Notes: a model not told the origin generated them from the sequence alone. Shown: positions 51,150 to 60,898, counted from the stretch's first letter. The stretch: DNA of 64,000 nucleotides from Novosphingobium sp. EMRT-2 (GCF_005145025.1 NZ_CP039697.1:124001-188000), one strand, 5' to 3'. Numbers and translations are program-made.

Positions 51150-54100
51150 ATGGGATTGATCCTCACGCTGATCGTGTTCGTGGGCGGAGCGCTGCTGCTG
51201 GGCGCGCGATCGCGGATTGCAGAGCTTGAGCGCCGCCTGCGGCTGGTGGAGGACGAGTTGCGCCGGCGCATCGCGGCGGGCGCGATGCCGCGCATCGAAT
51301 CGGTCGAGCCGACAGTGGAAACACCCTTACCGATGGTGGCCGAGGCCCAGCCGGAAACACCGGCGGCAGCGGCACCCGAACCCGAAATCGAAACGCCCCC
51401 TCCCTCGCCGCCCGAACCCATGGCCGAAACGCTACCGGCGATGGCCTGGGAAATACCGGCGGAACCCGCCGTGGAATCGCCGGCTGAACCCGAGCCTGCT
51501 CCGGAGCCGGAACCCGCACCGGCCATGCGCCGCGCGGCGATCAATTTTGAGGAACTGTTCGGCCGCAAGCTCCCGATTTGGGCCGGCGGCATCACGCTCG
51601 CCATCGCCGGCGTGCTGATCGTCAAATACGCCATCGACCGAGGCATCTTCGCGCGCATCTTCACCCCCGGCGTGCAGGCGGTCTGCGGCATGCTGTTCGG
51701 CTTTGGCCTGATCGGCGCGGCCGAATGGGCGTGGCGCGCGCGCGAAAAGGTGGCCGATCCGCGCGTCAGCCAGGCGCTGTCCGGCGCGGGCATTTCCACG
51801 CTCTACGCGGCGCTGCTGGTGGCCGCCAACCTCTATCACCTGATCCCCCCGCTCGCGGCCTTCGCCGGCCTCGCGCTGGTGACGGGCGGGGCGTTGTGGC
51901 TCTCGCTGCGCCACGGCATGCCCAGCGCCGTGCTGGGGCTGGCGGGCGGCCTTGCTGCGCCGGCGCTGACGGTGGGGCTGGACGCCAACGTGCCGATGCT
52001 CGCCGTCTATCTCGGCTTCACCATTGCCGGCTTGGCCGGCGTGGCGCGGGCACAGCGCTGGCCATGGCTTGCCCTGCTGGCCCTGCTCGGCGGCGCCGGA
52101 TGGAGCCTGTGGCTGATCCTGGCCGGCAAGGCGCTGGAAACGGCGGGCGCGCTGTCGATTGGCGGCTTCGTGATGCTGCTGGCCATCGTCCTGCCGTTGT
52201 TCGCCTTTGCCGGCGCGGCGCAACGCCTGCTGCGGTCCGCCGCCGCCGTGATCGGCGCCGCGCAGCTTGGCCTGCTGGTCGCGCTGGGCGGGTTCCTGCC
52301 GCTGCACTGGGGCCTGTTCGCGCTGATCGCCGCCGCCGGCCAGTTCCTTGCCTGGCGCGAACGCGACCTGGCGATCGTGCCGACACTGAGCGCTGCGCTC
52401 TCGTTCATCCTGCTGATGCTCTGGCCGCATCCGGCAACCGTCTGGCTGCTGACCATGGGGCTGGCGCTTGCCGCGATCCACGCGGGGCCGCTGCTGGCAA
52501 GGCTTTGGCAAGCGCCGGCGCGCCTGCAACGCGCGGTCGAACTGGCGGGCATCGCCGTGGCCGCGCCGCTGCTCGCGCTGCGCCACGCGGAGCATGTGTG
52601 GACGGGGTACAGTCTTCCCGTGGCCCTGTGCGCGCTCGGCGGAGCGCTGCTGGCGCTGGGCGCGGCCGCACTCGGCTGGCGCGCGCCCGATCGGCGCGCG
52701 GACCGGCGCTTCGCCCTGTTGCTGGCAACCGGCGGCGGCCTGCTCATCACCGCCGCGTGGTTCGCGTTCGCCCATTGGCAGGCGCCGCTGTGGACCATGC
52801 TGGTGGCGCTCGCCGGGCTGGCCCTGTCCGCCAAGGCCGACGACCGCCGGATAGAACCGATCGCCGCCACGTTCGCAGCATTCGCGCTGGTGCAGCTTGT
52901 CGCCACCTTCGTTCCGGCCCCGCTGGCTGAACCGAACGCGCTGGTCGAAGGCCTCGGCTCAGGAGCGGGCCTAACCTCGCTGTTGCGCTGGGCCGGGCTG
53001 GCGCTGGGCTTCGGATTGTTCGCGTGGAACGCGCGGAACGTTCATCTGCGGCGGCCCGCATGGGTGCTCGCGGGTCTGTTCGTCTATGGCGCACTGGCGC
53101 AGCGCGTGCCGGGCTGGACCTTGCCCATCGCCGCCTCGGCCGTGGCGGTGGCCCTGTTGGCGGTTGTCAGACGGCGGGAACAGGCGCGTGACGAGGTGTT
53201 GATGCTGCCGTTCGCGGCGGCGGCCGTGCTCCTGCTCGGGGTAACCGGAACGCACACGACGGACGAATGGGCGCGGCTAACCGGCGGCAGCGAAGCCCCG
53301 GCCAGCGTGCTGGCCCTGCTGCGCTGGGCCGCCCTGCTGGCGCCGGCGCTGTTCCTGGCGCTGCGGGCGCGGATAGGGGCCTTGCGCCTGACCGGAGAAG
53401 TCGCCGCGGTGCTGGCCGGATATGGCGCGCTGGCGCAAGTCGTGCCGCTGGTTGCCTTGCCGCTGGTGCCGCCGCTTGGCCTGCTTGCCGTAGCCGCGGG
53501 GAGTCGCACGCTCCCATGGCCGGCCTTGCGCGCGGCGGGGGTCACGCTGCTTGGCCTTGTCCTCGGCTGGGCGTTCCTGCCGCTGGTCCAGTGGTCGGAC
53601 CACGCTCTCCGTTCCCTGACCGGCATTCCGATGCTGCTCGACCATCCCGATCTGGGCACGCTGGCGCTCGTCCGGCGGCTGGCGATCCCTGCCCTGCTGC
53701 TGGGCGGCGCGGCCTGGCTGCAACGCACGCGCCTGCCGCGCTTCGTGCTGCTCCACCTGGCCGTGATCGGCGGCATGATCGGAGGCGTGGCCTTGCACGG
53801 CCTATACCGCCATCTGTTCGCGGCGCTGGTCGGCACGGACTTCATCACGACCGGCCTGCTCGAACGGCTGGTCTGGTCGGGCATGCTGCTTGCCGCGGGC
53901 TGGCTCCTGCTGCGCCGCCGGCACGATCCGGCCGAGGCATCGATCCCGGCCGCCGTGCTCACCGCCGCCGCCGGCCTGCATGGCCTGTGGTACAGCCTGT
54001 TGCTTCACAACCCGTTGTGGAGCGCGCAGCACGTCGGCGCCCTGCCGGCGCTCAATCTCCTGATCCCGCTATTCGTCCTGCTCCCGCTGGCGCTTCACCA

Positions 54101-54500
54101 ACTGGCGCAGGCCCTGCCCGCCGCCGGCCGGCTGATCGACCGCGCGATGCAGCCGGTGCTGATGCTGACGGTGGCGGGCTTCGCCTGGGCCAGCCTGCGG
54201 CAGGCGTTCCACGGCACTTCGCTGGTCGATCCCGGCGTCGGCCCGGCGGAAGACATCCTCCGTTCGATCCTGGGCATCGCGCTCGCCATCGGCTTCCTGC
54301 TGTGGGGCATCCGCCGCAAGCGGCACGACTGGCGGATCGCCTCGCTGGTGCTGATGCTCGCCGCCGTGGTGAAGGTGTTCCTGTTTGATGCCTCGGGCCT
54401 CGAAGGGCTGCTCCGCATCGCCAGCTTCGTCGCGCTGGGCTTCAGCCTGATCGGCATTGGCTGGCTATACAGCCGCCAGTTGCGCCGGGGCGATGGCTAG
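51150..54500 (+). CDS. DUF2339 large multispanning membrane protein
   Basis: 1116 residues from ATG 51150 with AAGGAG upstream. The first ~25 residues form a membrane helix followed by a short coiled region (IAELERRLRLVEDELRRRI), a Pro/Glu-rich linker (about residues 55-128) and the motif INFEELFGRKLPIWAGGITLAIAGVLIVKYAIDRG, then more than twenty hydrophobic segments to the C-terminus. This layout is that of DUF2339 proteins; role unknown, envelope-related by location. Confidence 0.88.
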   Translation: MGLILTLIVFVGGALLLGARSRIAELERRLRLVEDELRRRIAAGAMPRIESVEPTVETPLPMVAEAQPETPAAAAPEPEIETPPPSPPEPMAETLPAMAWEIPAEPAVESPAEPEPAPEPEPAPAMRRAAINFEELFGRKLPIWAGGITLAIAGVLIVKYAIDRGIFARIFTPGVQAVCGMLFGFGLIGAAEWAWRAREKVADPRVSQALSGAGISTLYAALLVAANLYHLIPPLAAFAGLALVTGGALWLSLRHGMPSAVLGLAGGLAAPALTVGLDANVPMLAVYLGFTIAGLAGVARAQRWPWLALLALLGGAGWSLWLILAGKALETAGALSIGGFVMLLAIVLPLFAFAGAAQRLLRSAAAVIGAAQLGLLVALGGFLPLHWGLFALIAAAGQFLAWRERDLAIVPTLSAALSFILLMLWPHPATVWLLTMGLALAAIHAGPLLARLWQAPARLQRAVELAGIAVAAPLLALRHAEHVWTGYSLPVALCALGGALLALGAAALGWRAPDRRADRRFALLLATGGGLLITAAWFAFAHWQAPLWTMLVALAGLALSAKADDRRIEPIAATFAAFALVQLVATFVPAPLAEPNALVEGLGSGAGLTSLLRWAGLALGFGLFAWNARNVHLRRPAWVLAGLFVYGALAQRVPGWTLPIAASAVAVALLAVVRRREQARDEVLMLPFAAAAVLLLGVTGTHTTDEWARLTGGSEAPASVLALLRWAALLAPALFLALRARIGALRLTGEVAAVLAGYGALAQVVPLVALPLVPPLGLLAVAAGSRTLPWPALRAAGVTLLGLVLGWAFLPLVQWSDHALRSLTGIPMLLDHPDLGTLALVRRLAIPALLLGGAAWLQRTRLPRFVLLHLAVIGGMIGGVALHGLYRHLFAALVGTDFITTGLLERLVWSGMLLAAGWLLLRRRHDPAEASIPAAVLTAAAGLHGLWYSLLLHNPLWSAQHVGALPALNLLIPLFVLLPLALHQLAQALPAAGRLIDRAMQPVLMLTVAGFAWASLRQAFHGTSLVDPGVGPAEDILRSILGIALAIGFLLWGIRRKRHDWRIASLVLMLAAVVKVFLFDASGLEGLLRIASFVALGFSLIGIGWLYSRQLRRGDG

Positions 54501-54522
54501 AGCGGAGGGCATTGCCTTGAAT

Positions 54523-54607
54523 CGTCATTGCGAGGGGCGGAAGCCCCGCGGCAATCCAGAGCGGCACGCGAGGCACTGGATTGCTTCGCGTGCCGCTCGC
54601 AATGACG
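54523..54607. repeat. Nested palindromic intergenic repeat
   Basis: Three nested arm pairs: CGTCATTGCGAG / CTCGCAATGACG (outer), AGCGGCACGCGA / TCGCGTGCCGCT and GCAATCCAG / CTGGATTGC. The TCATTGCGAG...CAATCCAG text is a widespread bacterial intergenic palindrome. It lies between the convergent DUF2339 and gabD genes and may end transcription from both sides. Confidence 0.8.
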
Positions 54608-54653
54608 AAGCGGGTCATAAGTCCGACGGATGCGCGACGTCTCCGGGCTGAAC

Positions 54654-56138
54654 TCAGACCCCCAGGCAGGTCAGCTTGATGTCGAGATAGTCGTCCATCC
54701 CGAACGACGATCCTTCGCGCCCGATACCCGATTCCTTGACCCCGCCGAACGGGGCGACTTCGGTGGAGATCAGGCCCGTGTTCAGCCCTACCATGCCATA
54801 GGCCAGCGCCTCGGGAACGCGCCAGCTCCGCCCGAGATCACGCGTGAACACGTAGGCCGCCAGCCCCGCGTCGGTATCGTTGGCGAGCGCGATGACCTCT
54901 TCCTCGGTTTCGAACCGCACCAGCCCAGCCACCGGGCCGAAGGTCTCCTCGCGGCAGAGCAGCGCACTGGCGGGTACGTCCGCGATCACGGTCGGCGCGA
55001 AGAACGTGCCGCCCGCGTGGGCGTCGTCGGTCAGTTGAGCGCCCCCCGTCAAAATCCGGCCGCCACGCGAAACCGCGTCCTCGACATGCGCCTGCGCCTT
55101 GGCGACGGCGCGGGCATCGATCAGCGGCCCCTGATCGGTGCGCCCGGCGAGGCCCGGGCCGACCACGAATGCCGCCACCCGCTCCGCCAGTCGCGCGGCA
55201 AAGGCATCGTAGATGCCGGACTGGATCAGCAGCCGGTTGGCGCAGACGCAGGTCTGCCCGGCGTTGCGGAACTTCGACGCCAGCGCGCCTTCCACGGCCG
55301 CTTCGAGATCGGCATCGTCGAACACGATGAACGGCGCGTTGCCGCCCAGTTCCAGCGAAACGCGCTTCACCGTGTTCATGCAGCGCGCGGCCAGCATCTT
55401 GCCCACCGCCGTGCTGCCCGTGAAGGTGAACTTGCGCACCCGCTTGTCGCCGGTCAGCACCTCGCCGATGGCGACGGCATCGCCCATCACCACGTTGAAC
55501 ACGCCCGCCGGAACGCCGGCCAGCTCCGCCAAACGCGCCAGCGCCAGCGCCGACAGCGGCGTCAGTTCCGATGGCTTGAGCACGAAGGTGCAGCCGGCGG
55601 CCAGTGCCGGCCCCGCCTTGCGCGTGATCATCGCCAGCGGGAAGTTCCACGGCGTCACCGCCGCGACCACGCCAACGGGTTCCTTGCGAACGACCAGCCG
55701 CCGGTCCGTGGCATGGGGCGTCAACAGCGCGCCATTCACGCGCCGGGCCTCTTCCGCGAACCATTCGAGGAAGCTTGCCGCATAGGCGACTTCGCCCGCC
55801 GCTTCCGCCAGCGGCTTGCCCTGTTCGGCCGTCATCAGGCGCGCCAGCGCGTCCTTGTTCTCCAGCATCAGGGCGGCCCAACGCCGCAAGACAGCGCCCC
55901 GCGCCTGTCCAGTCAGCCGCGCCCACGCCGGCTGCGCCCGCGCCGCCGCGTCGACCGCCAGCGTCGCTTCAGCCGCGCCGAGCGACGGCACCGTACCGAC
56001 CAGCGAGCCATCGGCGGGATTCGTCACGTCGAACCTGTGCTCGCCCGTTACCCAGGCGCCATCGATGAACGCCGTATCGCGCAGCAGCCCAAGTTCGTCA
56101 TTTTCGAGCACGGGCGTGGACCTCTCGGCAAGCATCAC
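54654..56138 (-). CDS. gabD: Succinate-semialdehyde dehydrogenase
   Basis: 494 residues of the NAD(P)+ aldehyde dehydrogenase family. Catalytic Cys near residue 296 in RNAGQTCVCANR, general-base Glu in SLELGGNAPFIVFDDAD, cofactor region TPWNFPLAMITRKAGPALAAGCTFVLKPSELTP. The GabD-like text and the partner gabT support oxidation of succinate semialdehyde to succinate. ATG overlaps the gabT stop (ATGA). Confidence 0.93.
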   Translation of the reverse strand: MMLAERSTPVLENDELGLLRDTAFIDGAWVTGEHRFDVTNPADGSLVGTVPSLGAAEATLAVDAAARAQPAWARLTGQARGAVLRRWAALMLENKDALARLMTAEQGKPLAEAAGEVAYAASFLEWFAEEARRVNGALLTPHATDRRLVVRKEPVGVVAAVTPWNFPLAMITRKAGPALAAGCTFVLKPSELTPLSALALARLAELAGVPAGVFNVVMGDAVAIGEVLTGDKRVRKFTFTGSTAVGKMLAARCMNTVKRVSLELGGNAPFIVFDDADLEAAVEGALASKFRNAGQTCVCANRLLIQSGIYDAFAARLAERVAAFVVGPGLAGRTDQGPLIDARAVAKAQAHVEDAVSRGGRILTGGAQLTDDAHAGGTFFAPTVIADVPASALLCREETFGPVAGLVRFETEEEVIALANDTDAGLAAYVFTRDLGRSWRVPEALAYGMVGLNTGLISTEVAPFGGVKESGIGREGSSFGMDDYLDIKLTCLGV

Positions 56139-57418
56139 GCGGCTTCCTTCGCGGCGACGAGCGCATCGATCAGAACCGCCAGCCCTTCGTCGAGCAGGGC
56201 ATCGCTGGCGGTTAGCGGCACCAGGATGCGGATGGTCTGGCCCAGCGTGCCGCAGGTCAGCACCACCAGCCCGCGTTCGAGTGCCGCGCCGGTCACCCGC
56301 TTGGCTGCCGCGCCGTCCGGGTTGCCGTCCTGGTCCATCACGTCGAAGGCGATCATCGCGCCGGGGCCACGCAGGTTGGCGATCCGGACGGTATCGTTGC
56401 GCGTTGCCGCCACCGTGATCGCCGCGCGGATGCGTTCGCCGATAGCGTTGGCGCGATCGTTGAGCTTTTCCTCCTCGATCACGTCCAGCACGGCGAGCGC
56501 CGCCGCCACCGCGACCGGCGAGCCGGCATAAGTACCGCCCAGTCCGCCGGGGCCGATCGCGTCCATCACCTCGGCACGGCCGATCACGCCCGACAGAGGG
56601 AAGCCGCCGGCAAGGGATTTGGCTACGGTCAGCAGGTCGGGCTTCACCGGCTGGTGTTCGATGCCGAACATCTTGCCGGTGCGCGCGAAGCCGGTCTGCA
56701 CCTCGTCCGCGATGATCAGGATGCCGAAGGTCTGGCGCAGCTTGTCCAGCGCCTCGAACAAGCCGGGATCGGCCATATGGAACCCGCCCTCGCCCTGCAC
56801 CGGCTCGATGATGAAGGCCGCGATGCGTTCCGGCTCGATGTCCGCCGCGAACAGGAAATCCAGCGCCTTGAGCGTCTGGTCCAGCGTGACACCGCTCGAT
56901 TCCGAGGGGAGCGGGATATGGTAGATTTCGGCGGGAAAAGGACCGAGACCCTTCTTGTAGGGGTTGACCTTGCCCGTCATCGCCGAAGACAGCAGGGTGC
57001 GTCCGTGGAAGCCGCCGGCAAAGGCGATGATGCCGGGCCGGCCGGTGGCGGCGCGCGCGATCTTCACCGCGTTCTCGGTCGCTTCCGCGCCGGTGGTGAA
57101 GAAGATGGTCTTGGCTTCGCCTTCCACCGGCGCGATCGCGTTCAGCTTCTCGGCCAGCTCGACGTAAGGCTCGTAGGCCATGACCTGAAACGCCGTGTGC
57201 GTATAGGCATCAAGCTGCGCGGAAACGGCCGCCATCACGCGGGGATGCCGGTGTCCCACGTTGAGCACGGCGATGCCGCCCGCGAAATCGACGTAGCGCT
57301 TGCCCTCGACGTCCCAAATCTCGGCATTCTCGGCTCGGGCCGCGAAGACCGATGTGGCCGTGGCAACGCCACGCGGCACCGCGCGTTCGCGGCGTTCGAG
57401 AATGGACTGGTTCGTCAT
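56135..57418 (-). CDS. gabT: 4-aminobutyrate aminotransferase
   Basis: 427 residues, class III PLP aminotransferase. PLP Lys near residue 266 in TVAKSLAGGFPLSGVIGRAEVMD, Asp in LIIADEVQTGFARTGKMFG, glycine-rich TTGAEATENAVKIARAATGR, and FIIEPVQGEGGF. Converts GABA and 2-oxoglutarate to succinate semialdehyde and glutamate; first gene of gabTD. A LysR gene diverges upstream. Confidence 0.93.
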   Translation of the reverse strand: MTNQSILERRERAVPRGVATATSVFAARAENAEIWDVEGKRYVDFAGGIAVLNVGHRHPRVMAAVSAQLDAYTHTAFQVMAYEPYVELAEKLNAIAPVEGEAKTIFFTTGAEATENAVKIARAATGRPGIIAFAGGFHGRTLLSSAMTGKVNPYKKGLGPFPAEIYHIPLPSESSGVTLDQTLKALDFLFAADIEPERIAAFIIEPVQGEGGFHMADPGLFEALDKLRQTFGILIIADEVQTGFARTGKMFGIEHQPVKPDLLTVAKSLAGGFPLSGVIGRAEVMDAIGPGGLGGTYAGSPVAVAAALAVLDVIEEEKLNDRANAIGERIRAAITVAATRNDTVRIANLRGPGAMIAFDVMDQDGNPDGAAAKRVTGAALERGLVVLTCGTLGQTIRILVPLTASDALLDEGLAVLIDALVAAKEAA

Positions 57419-57534
57419 GAGGCAACTCCTGCTGCGCTGGTGGAATGCGCGAGCGGAAGCGGCCGGCGCAGATCACGATAGCGGCCTGCCTAGAACCCTC
57501 CACCAACGCGCGGAAGGCGCCTTGTATGGTGGTG

Positions 57535-57555
57535 GTGGTAACGCTAGGTTACCAC
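57535..57555. promoter_or_regulatory. Candidate LysR operator for gabTD
   Basis: GTGGTAAC (57535-57542) and GTTACCAC (57548-57555) are exact inverted copies five bases apart, ending one base before the LysR ATG. It contains a T-N11-A arrangement. The site would allow LysR autoregulation and control of the divergent gabT promoter. Confidence 0.5.
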
Positions 57556-57556
57556 T

Positions 57557-58513
57557 ATGAGCTCCGGAACCCTTCCGCCGTTTGCCGTGCTGCGCGCGTT
57601 CGACCGGGTCGGTCGCCTGGGTGGCATTCGCAAGGCGGCGCACTCCCTGCAGATTAGCCACGCCATCGTTAGCCGTCACATGGCCGCGCTGGAAACCTTC
57701 CTGGGCGTCACGCTCTACAATCGCCGGACGGGCGAGCTGACCGAAGCCGGGCGCCGGTATCACGCGCGAATCTCCGCCGCCATTTCCGACATGGAAGCGG
57801 CGACGAGCGCGGTGAAGGGAGCGCACGCGCGCCCGCTGACCATCTGGTGTTCCGCAGGCTTTTCATTGCACTGGCTGGCGCAACGCCTCCCGGACTTTCG
57901 CACCGGCGCGCGCGACCGCAGCGGACCGCTGGTCGATCTTCACTCCACCGACACGGAACCATCGTTCCGGCACGACGAAGCGGACGGCGACATCCGCTAT
58001 CTGTTCGACGATGACGCAAAGACCTTGCCCGATGACATGCGCGCGGAGGAAATTGCCCGGCCCGTGGTGTTTCCTGTCGCCGCGCCGTCTTTCAGGATCG
58101 GCCGGCACGGCGCCCTGCGAAAACGCGAGGACATTTTGGACCTGCCGATGATCCAGGAGCGGTCCGATGCGGAATGGGCCAGCTGGCTTTCGCTACAAGG
58201 CCTTAGCCCCAGGGTCAGCCAGCCCGTCGCACGGTACGGGCAGGCCCACCTGGCGCTCGTCGCGGCGCGATCGGGGCAAGGCGTGGCGCTGGCCAACCAT
58301 TACCTGGTTGCCGACGACCTGGCCAGCGGCCGCCTGGTCAAGCTGTCGCCCGATGACGGCCCGTGGGAGCCTGTCCGGCTGGGCGCCTACTATTTCCGAT
58401 GCAGCCGGCCACGCTGGAACGAGCCGCTTGTCGCCCGCTTCCGGCGATGGCTGCACAAGGCCGTAGCGCAAGACGAACAGGCGTGGTCCGTGCCGGACGG
58501 CAGCGCAACCTGA
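57557..58513 (+). CDS. LysR family regulator (GcvA-like), probably of gabTD
   Basis: 318 residues. Winged helix-turn-helix at residues about 8-65 (FDRVGRLGGIRKAAHSLQISHAIVSRHMAALETFLGVTLYNRR), then an effector domain with RSGQGVALANHYLVADDLASGRLVKL typical of the GcvA group. It diverges from gabT, so GABA or succinate semialdehyde is the likely effector by context only. Confidence 0.88.
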   Translation: MSSGTLPPFAVLRAFDRVGRLGGIRKAAHSLQISHAIVSRHMAALETFLGVTLYNRRTGELTEAGRRYHARISAAISDMEAATSAVKGAHARPLTIWCSAGFSLHWLAQRLPDFRTGARDRSGPLVDLHSTDTEPSFRHDEADGDIRYLFDDDAKTLPDDMRAEEIARPVVFPVAAPSFRIGRHGALRKREDILDLPMIQERSDAEWASWLSLQGLSPRVSQPVARYGQAHLALVAARSGQGVALANHYLVADDLASGRLVKLSPDDGPWEPVRLGAYYFRCSRPRWNEPLVARFRRWLHKAVAQDEQAWSVPDGSAT

Positions 58514-58588
58514 AGTGGACGCCGTCGAAAAGACGCCCTCGCCGTAGCCATTGTTCGTGCTCTCGACCATGCTCGGGACCGATCGTTT

Positions 58589-58637
58589 ATATATGTTGAC
58601 TAGGAAACATTTTTATATAGTTTCCTAGTCAACATAT
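58589..58637. promoter_or_regulatory. 19-bp perfect inverted repeat upstream of marR
   Basis: TATATGTTGACTAGGAAAC (58589-58607) and its exact inverse (58619-58637) flank an 11-base AT loop, ending ten bases before the MarR ATG. Each arm holds GTTGACTAGGAAAC, itself an imperfect dyad, so two MarR dimers could bind. TTGACT in the left arm may be a -35 element. Confidence 0.6.
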
Positions 58638-58647
58638 AGGAGCGCCC

Positions 58648-59100
58648 ATGGCCGTTGTTTCCGACCTCCCCGACCATACGGGCTATCTGCTGCGGATGGT
58701 GTCGAATGCCGTGTCGCAGGAGTTCGCGCGCAAGGTAGCCAGCGAAGGCGTGACGGTGGCTGAATGGGTGCTGCTGCGCTCCCTTTATGGCGGTGAAGCT
58801 GTCGCACCGTCGGTTCTCGCCGGCAGGATGGGTATGACCAGGGGAGCGATCAGCAAGCTCGCTGACCGGTTAGTGGCGAAAGGGCTGATCGAGCGCACGG
58901 GCAACCCGGATGACAAGCGCGCGCACCGCCTTTCGCTGTCGGCCGTGGGGAAGAAAAAGGTGCCGGCGCTCGCCCGCCTTGCCGATGAGAACGACGCCGC
59001 CTTCCTTGCTGCCCTTACCGGTAAGGAGCAGGAAGGGCTGCGGGCACTGCTGCGCACCCTCATCGCCAAGCACAAGCTGTCGGCCATGCCCGTCGACTGA
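58648..59100 (+). CDS. MarR family transcriptional regulator
   Basis: 150 residues. Winged helix core VTVAEWVLLRSLYGGEAVAPSVLAGRMGMTRGAISKLADRLVAKGLIERTGNPDDKRAHRLSLSAVG is classic MarR, with the D-K-R wing. It sits directly behind a strong inverted repeat, suggesting autoregulation; the DUF1398 gene 34 bases downstream is probably cotranscribed. Confidence 0.92.
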   Translation: MAVVSDLPDHTGYLLRMVSNAVSQEFARKVASEGVTVAEWVLLRSLYGGEAVAPSVLAGRMGMTRGAISKLADRLVAKGLIERTGNPDDKRAHRLSLSAVGKKKVPALARLADENDAAFLAALTGKEQEGLRALLRTLIAKHKLSAMPVD

Positions 59101-59134
59101 CCGACTTTCATATCGTCGAAGAAAGGAACTGCGC

Positions 59135-59536
59135 GTGGACGCGGAACGGATTGCTGTGGCCAAAGCCTGTCTCAATGCGGCCTGTGATGGCAGCCTGAGC
59201 TTCCCGGAAATCATCCACAGGCTGATTGATGCCGGGTTCGAAGGCTATGCGGTCGACTATCGTCGCAACAGCCAGACCTGCTATCTGCCCGATGGCGATT
59301 GCGTCGATCTCGATCTACCGAATTCGGCCGGCGCGGTGGCGGCGAGCTTTGACAACGCGGGCGTGGAGGCGTTGGTGCGCTGGGCTCAGTCCGACGGTCC
59401 CGACTACAGCTACGCGGCTTTCAGCCAGAAGGCAAAAGACAAAGGCTGCGCCGGCTATATCGTTTCGTTCCTCGGGCGCCGCGTGGTCTATTACGGCAGA
59501 ACCGGTGAAACCCACGTCGAGATGTTCCCGCAATGA
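59135..59536 (+). CDS. DUF1398 family protein
   Basis: 133 residues from GTG 59135 with AAAGGA upstream. SFPEIIHRLIDAGFEGYAVDYRRNSQTCYLPDGDCVDLDLP and FSQKAKDKGCAGYIVSFLGRRVVYYGRTGETHVEMFP match DUF1398 proteins, small cytosolic proteins of unknown function. Paired with marR. Confidence 0.85.
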   Translation: MDAERIAVAKACLNAACDGSLSFPEIIHRLIDAGFEGYAVDYRRNSQTCYLPDGDCVDLDLPNSAGAVAASFDNAGVEALVRWAQSDGPDYSYAAFSQKAKDKGCAGYIVSFLGRRVVYYGRTGETHVEMFPQ

Positions 59537-59626
59537 CCCGCACGGCATCGTAAGCAGCCGGGGCGGGTACAGGAGGCGACGTCGGGGAAGGTCAACTTCC
59601 GCAGCAAACCGGCCAGCGCGCGCCGT

Positions 59627-60898
59627 TCAGATCCTGACGTCGGCCGTTCTCAGCACGGACGCAATGATCCACCCGGCGATGATCGGGGAAACCAGCATCG
59701 CGGCCAGTCCGTAGCGGAGCGCCTGCGCGCCGTGTCCGGCCTGCCACCCATCGCTGATCGCGCCGACAACAGCCGGACCGAGTGCTCCCCCGACGAGGCC
59801 CATCAGGATGATCACGACGGTCGCGGTGATCCCGCGCTCGCGCGGTCCGACCAGCCCGATCGCGTAGTTCATGATCGGCGGAATGGCCGCGCTGAGCAGA
59901 AGGTTCATGACGCCGGCGCACACCAGGGCAAACTGGATTTCCCGCACGAAGACGAAGCCCGCCATGAACGGCAGGGAGAGCAGCACCGCCACCAACGAAA
60001 CCCGCAACATGGCATTGCGCCGCCCGGTGCGGCGCACCACGCCATCGGCGAGAAAACCCGACGCGACGGTCCCGACGATGCCGCCAAGCCCGACCGGCGG
60101 ACCGATCAAAATCCCCACCTGCCCCAGTTCAACCCCGTGCAACCGGATCAGGAAAGCCGGCCCCCATGCTCCCAGCACCGACCCCATCATGGCGGTGAAG
60201 CCGAGGCCCACCGAAAGGTACAAGACCTCTCTTATGCGCAGCACCGCGCGAAAGCCGGTCACGAGATCGGTCCAGTAGGCCACGGGGGGCTCGTCGTCGG
60301 CACGAGCGCGGGCGGGCTCCCGCACAGTAAGCGCCAGAAGCGCGGCCACCGCCAGGCCCGCTCCGCCGCACACGATGAACATGCTACGCCACCCCATCAG
60401 GGCGGCAAGAACCCCGGCCAGTATCGTACCGCCGACGATTCCGACGAAATTGCTCGACTGATAGATCGATACGGCCCGGCCACGCGCTTCGGTCCGGAAC
60501 AGATCGGGAATCATCGACATGGCCACGGGGAAAGCCGTCGCCTCGCCAATGCCGACGAGAATCCGGGCCAGCGACAACGAGAGGTAGCTGTGGGCAAGCC
60601 CGGTCCAGGCTGTCGCCAACGACCACAGCGCGATGCCCGCCGCCAGAATCCTGACGCGGTTGCCCCGGTCCACGTGCCTGGCGATGAACACGCCCCCGAG
60701 CAGGCTGAACAGCACGAAGAACAGACCGCTGGCCAGCGCCAGCTGCGTATCGCTCAACCGCAAGTCCGTACGGATCGGTTCGGCCACCACGCCGAACAGC
60801 ATCCTGTCGCCCTGGTTGAGAACGTTCGTCAGGAAAAGGACGGCGAGCGCCCAGTACGACGACAAGGCCTGCCGCGGCGCCCCCTCGGTCGGCGTCAT
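59627..60898 (-). CDS. MFS transporter of the right-edge catabolic operon
   Basis: 423 residues, twelve membrane helices. YWALAVLFLTNVLNQGDRMLFGVVAEPIRTDLRLSDTQLALASG is the helix 1-2 region of the spinster/aromatic-acid-type carriers of sphingomonads, and RHVDRGNRVRI replaces the loop 2-3 motif. Its ATG overlaps the amidohydrolase stop (ATGA), so it likely imports the compound degraded by this operon. Confidence 0.9.
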   Translation of the reverse strand: MTPTEGAPRQALSSYWALAVLFLTNVLNQGDRMLFGVVAEPIRTDLRLSDTQLALASGLFFVLFSLLGGVFIARHVDRGNRVRILAAGIALWSLATAWTGLAHSYLSLSLARILVGIGEATAFPVAMSMIPDLFRTEARGRAVSIYQSSNFVGIVGGTILAGVLAALMGWRSMFIVCGGAGLAVAALLALTVREPARARADDEPPVAYWTDLVTGFRAVLRIREVLYLSVGLGFTAMMGSVLGAWGPAFLIRLHGVELGQVGILIGPPVGLGGIVGTVASGFLADGVVRRTGRRNAMLRVSLVAVLLSLPFMAGFVFVREIQFALVCAGVMNLLLSAAIPPIMNYAIGLVGPRERGITATVVIILMGLVGGALGPAVVGAISDGWQAGHGAQALRYGLAAMLVSPIIAGWIIASVLRTADVRI

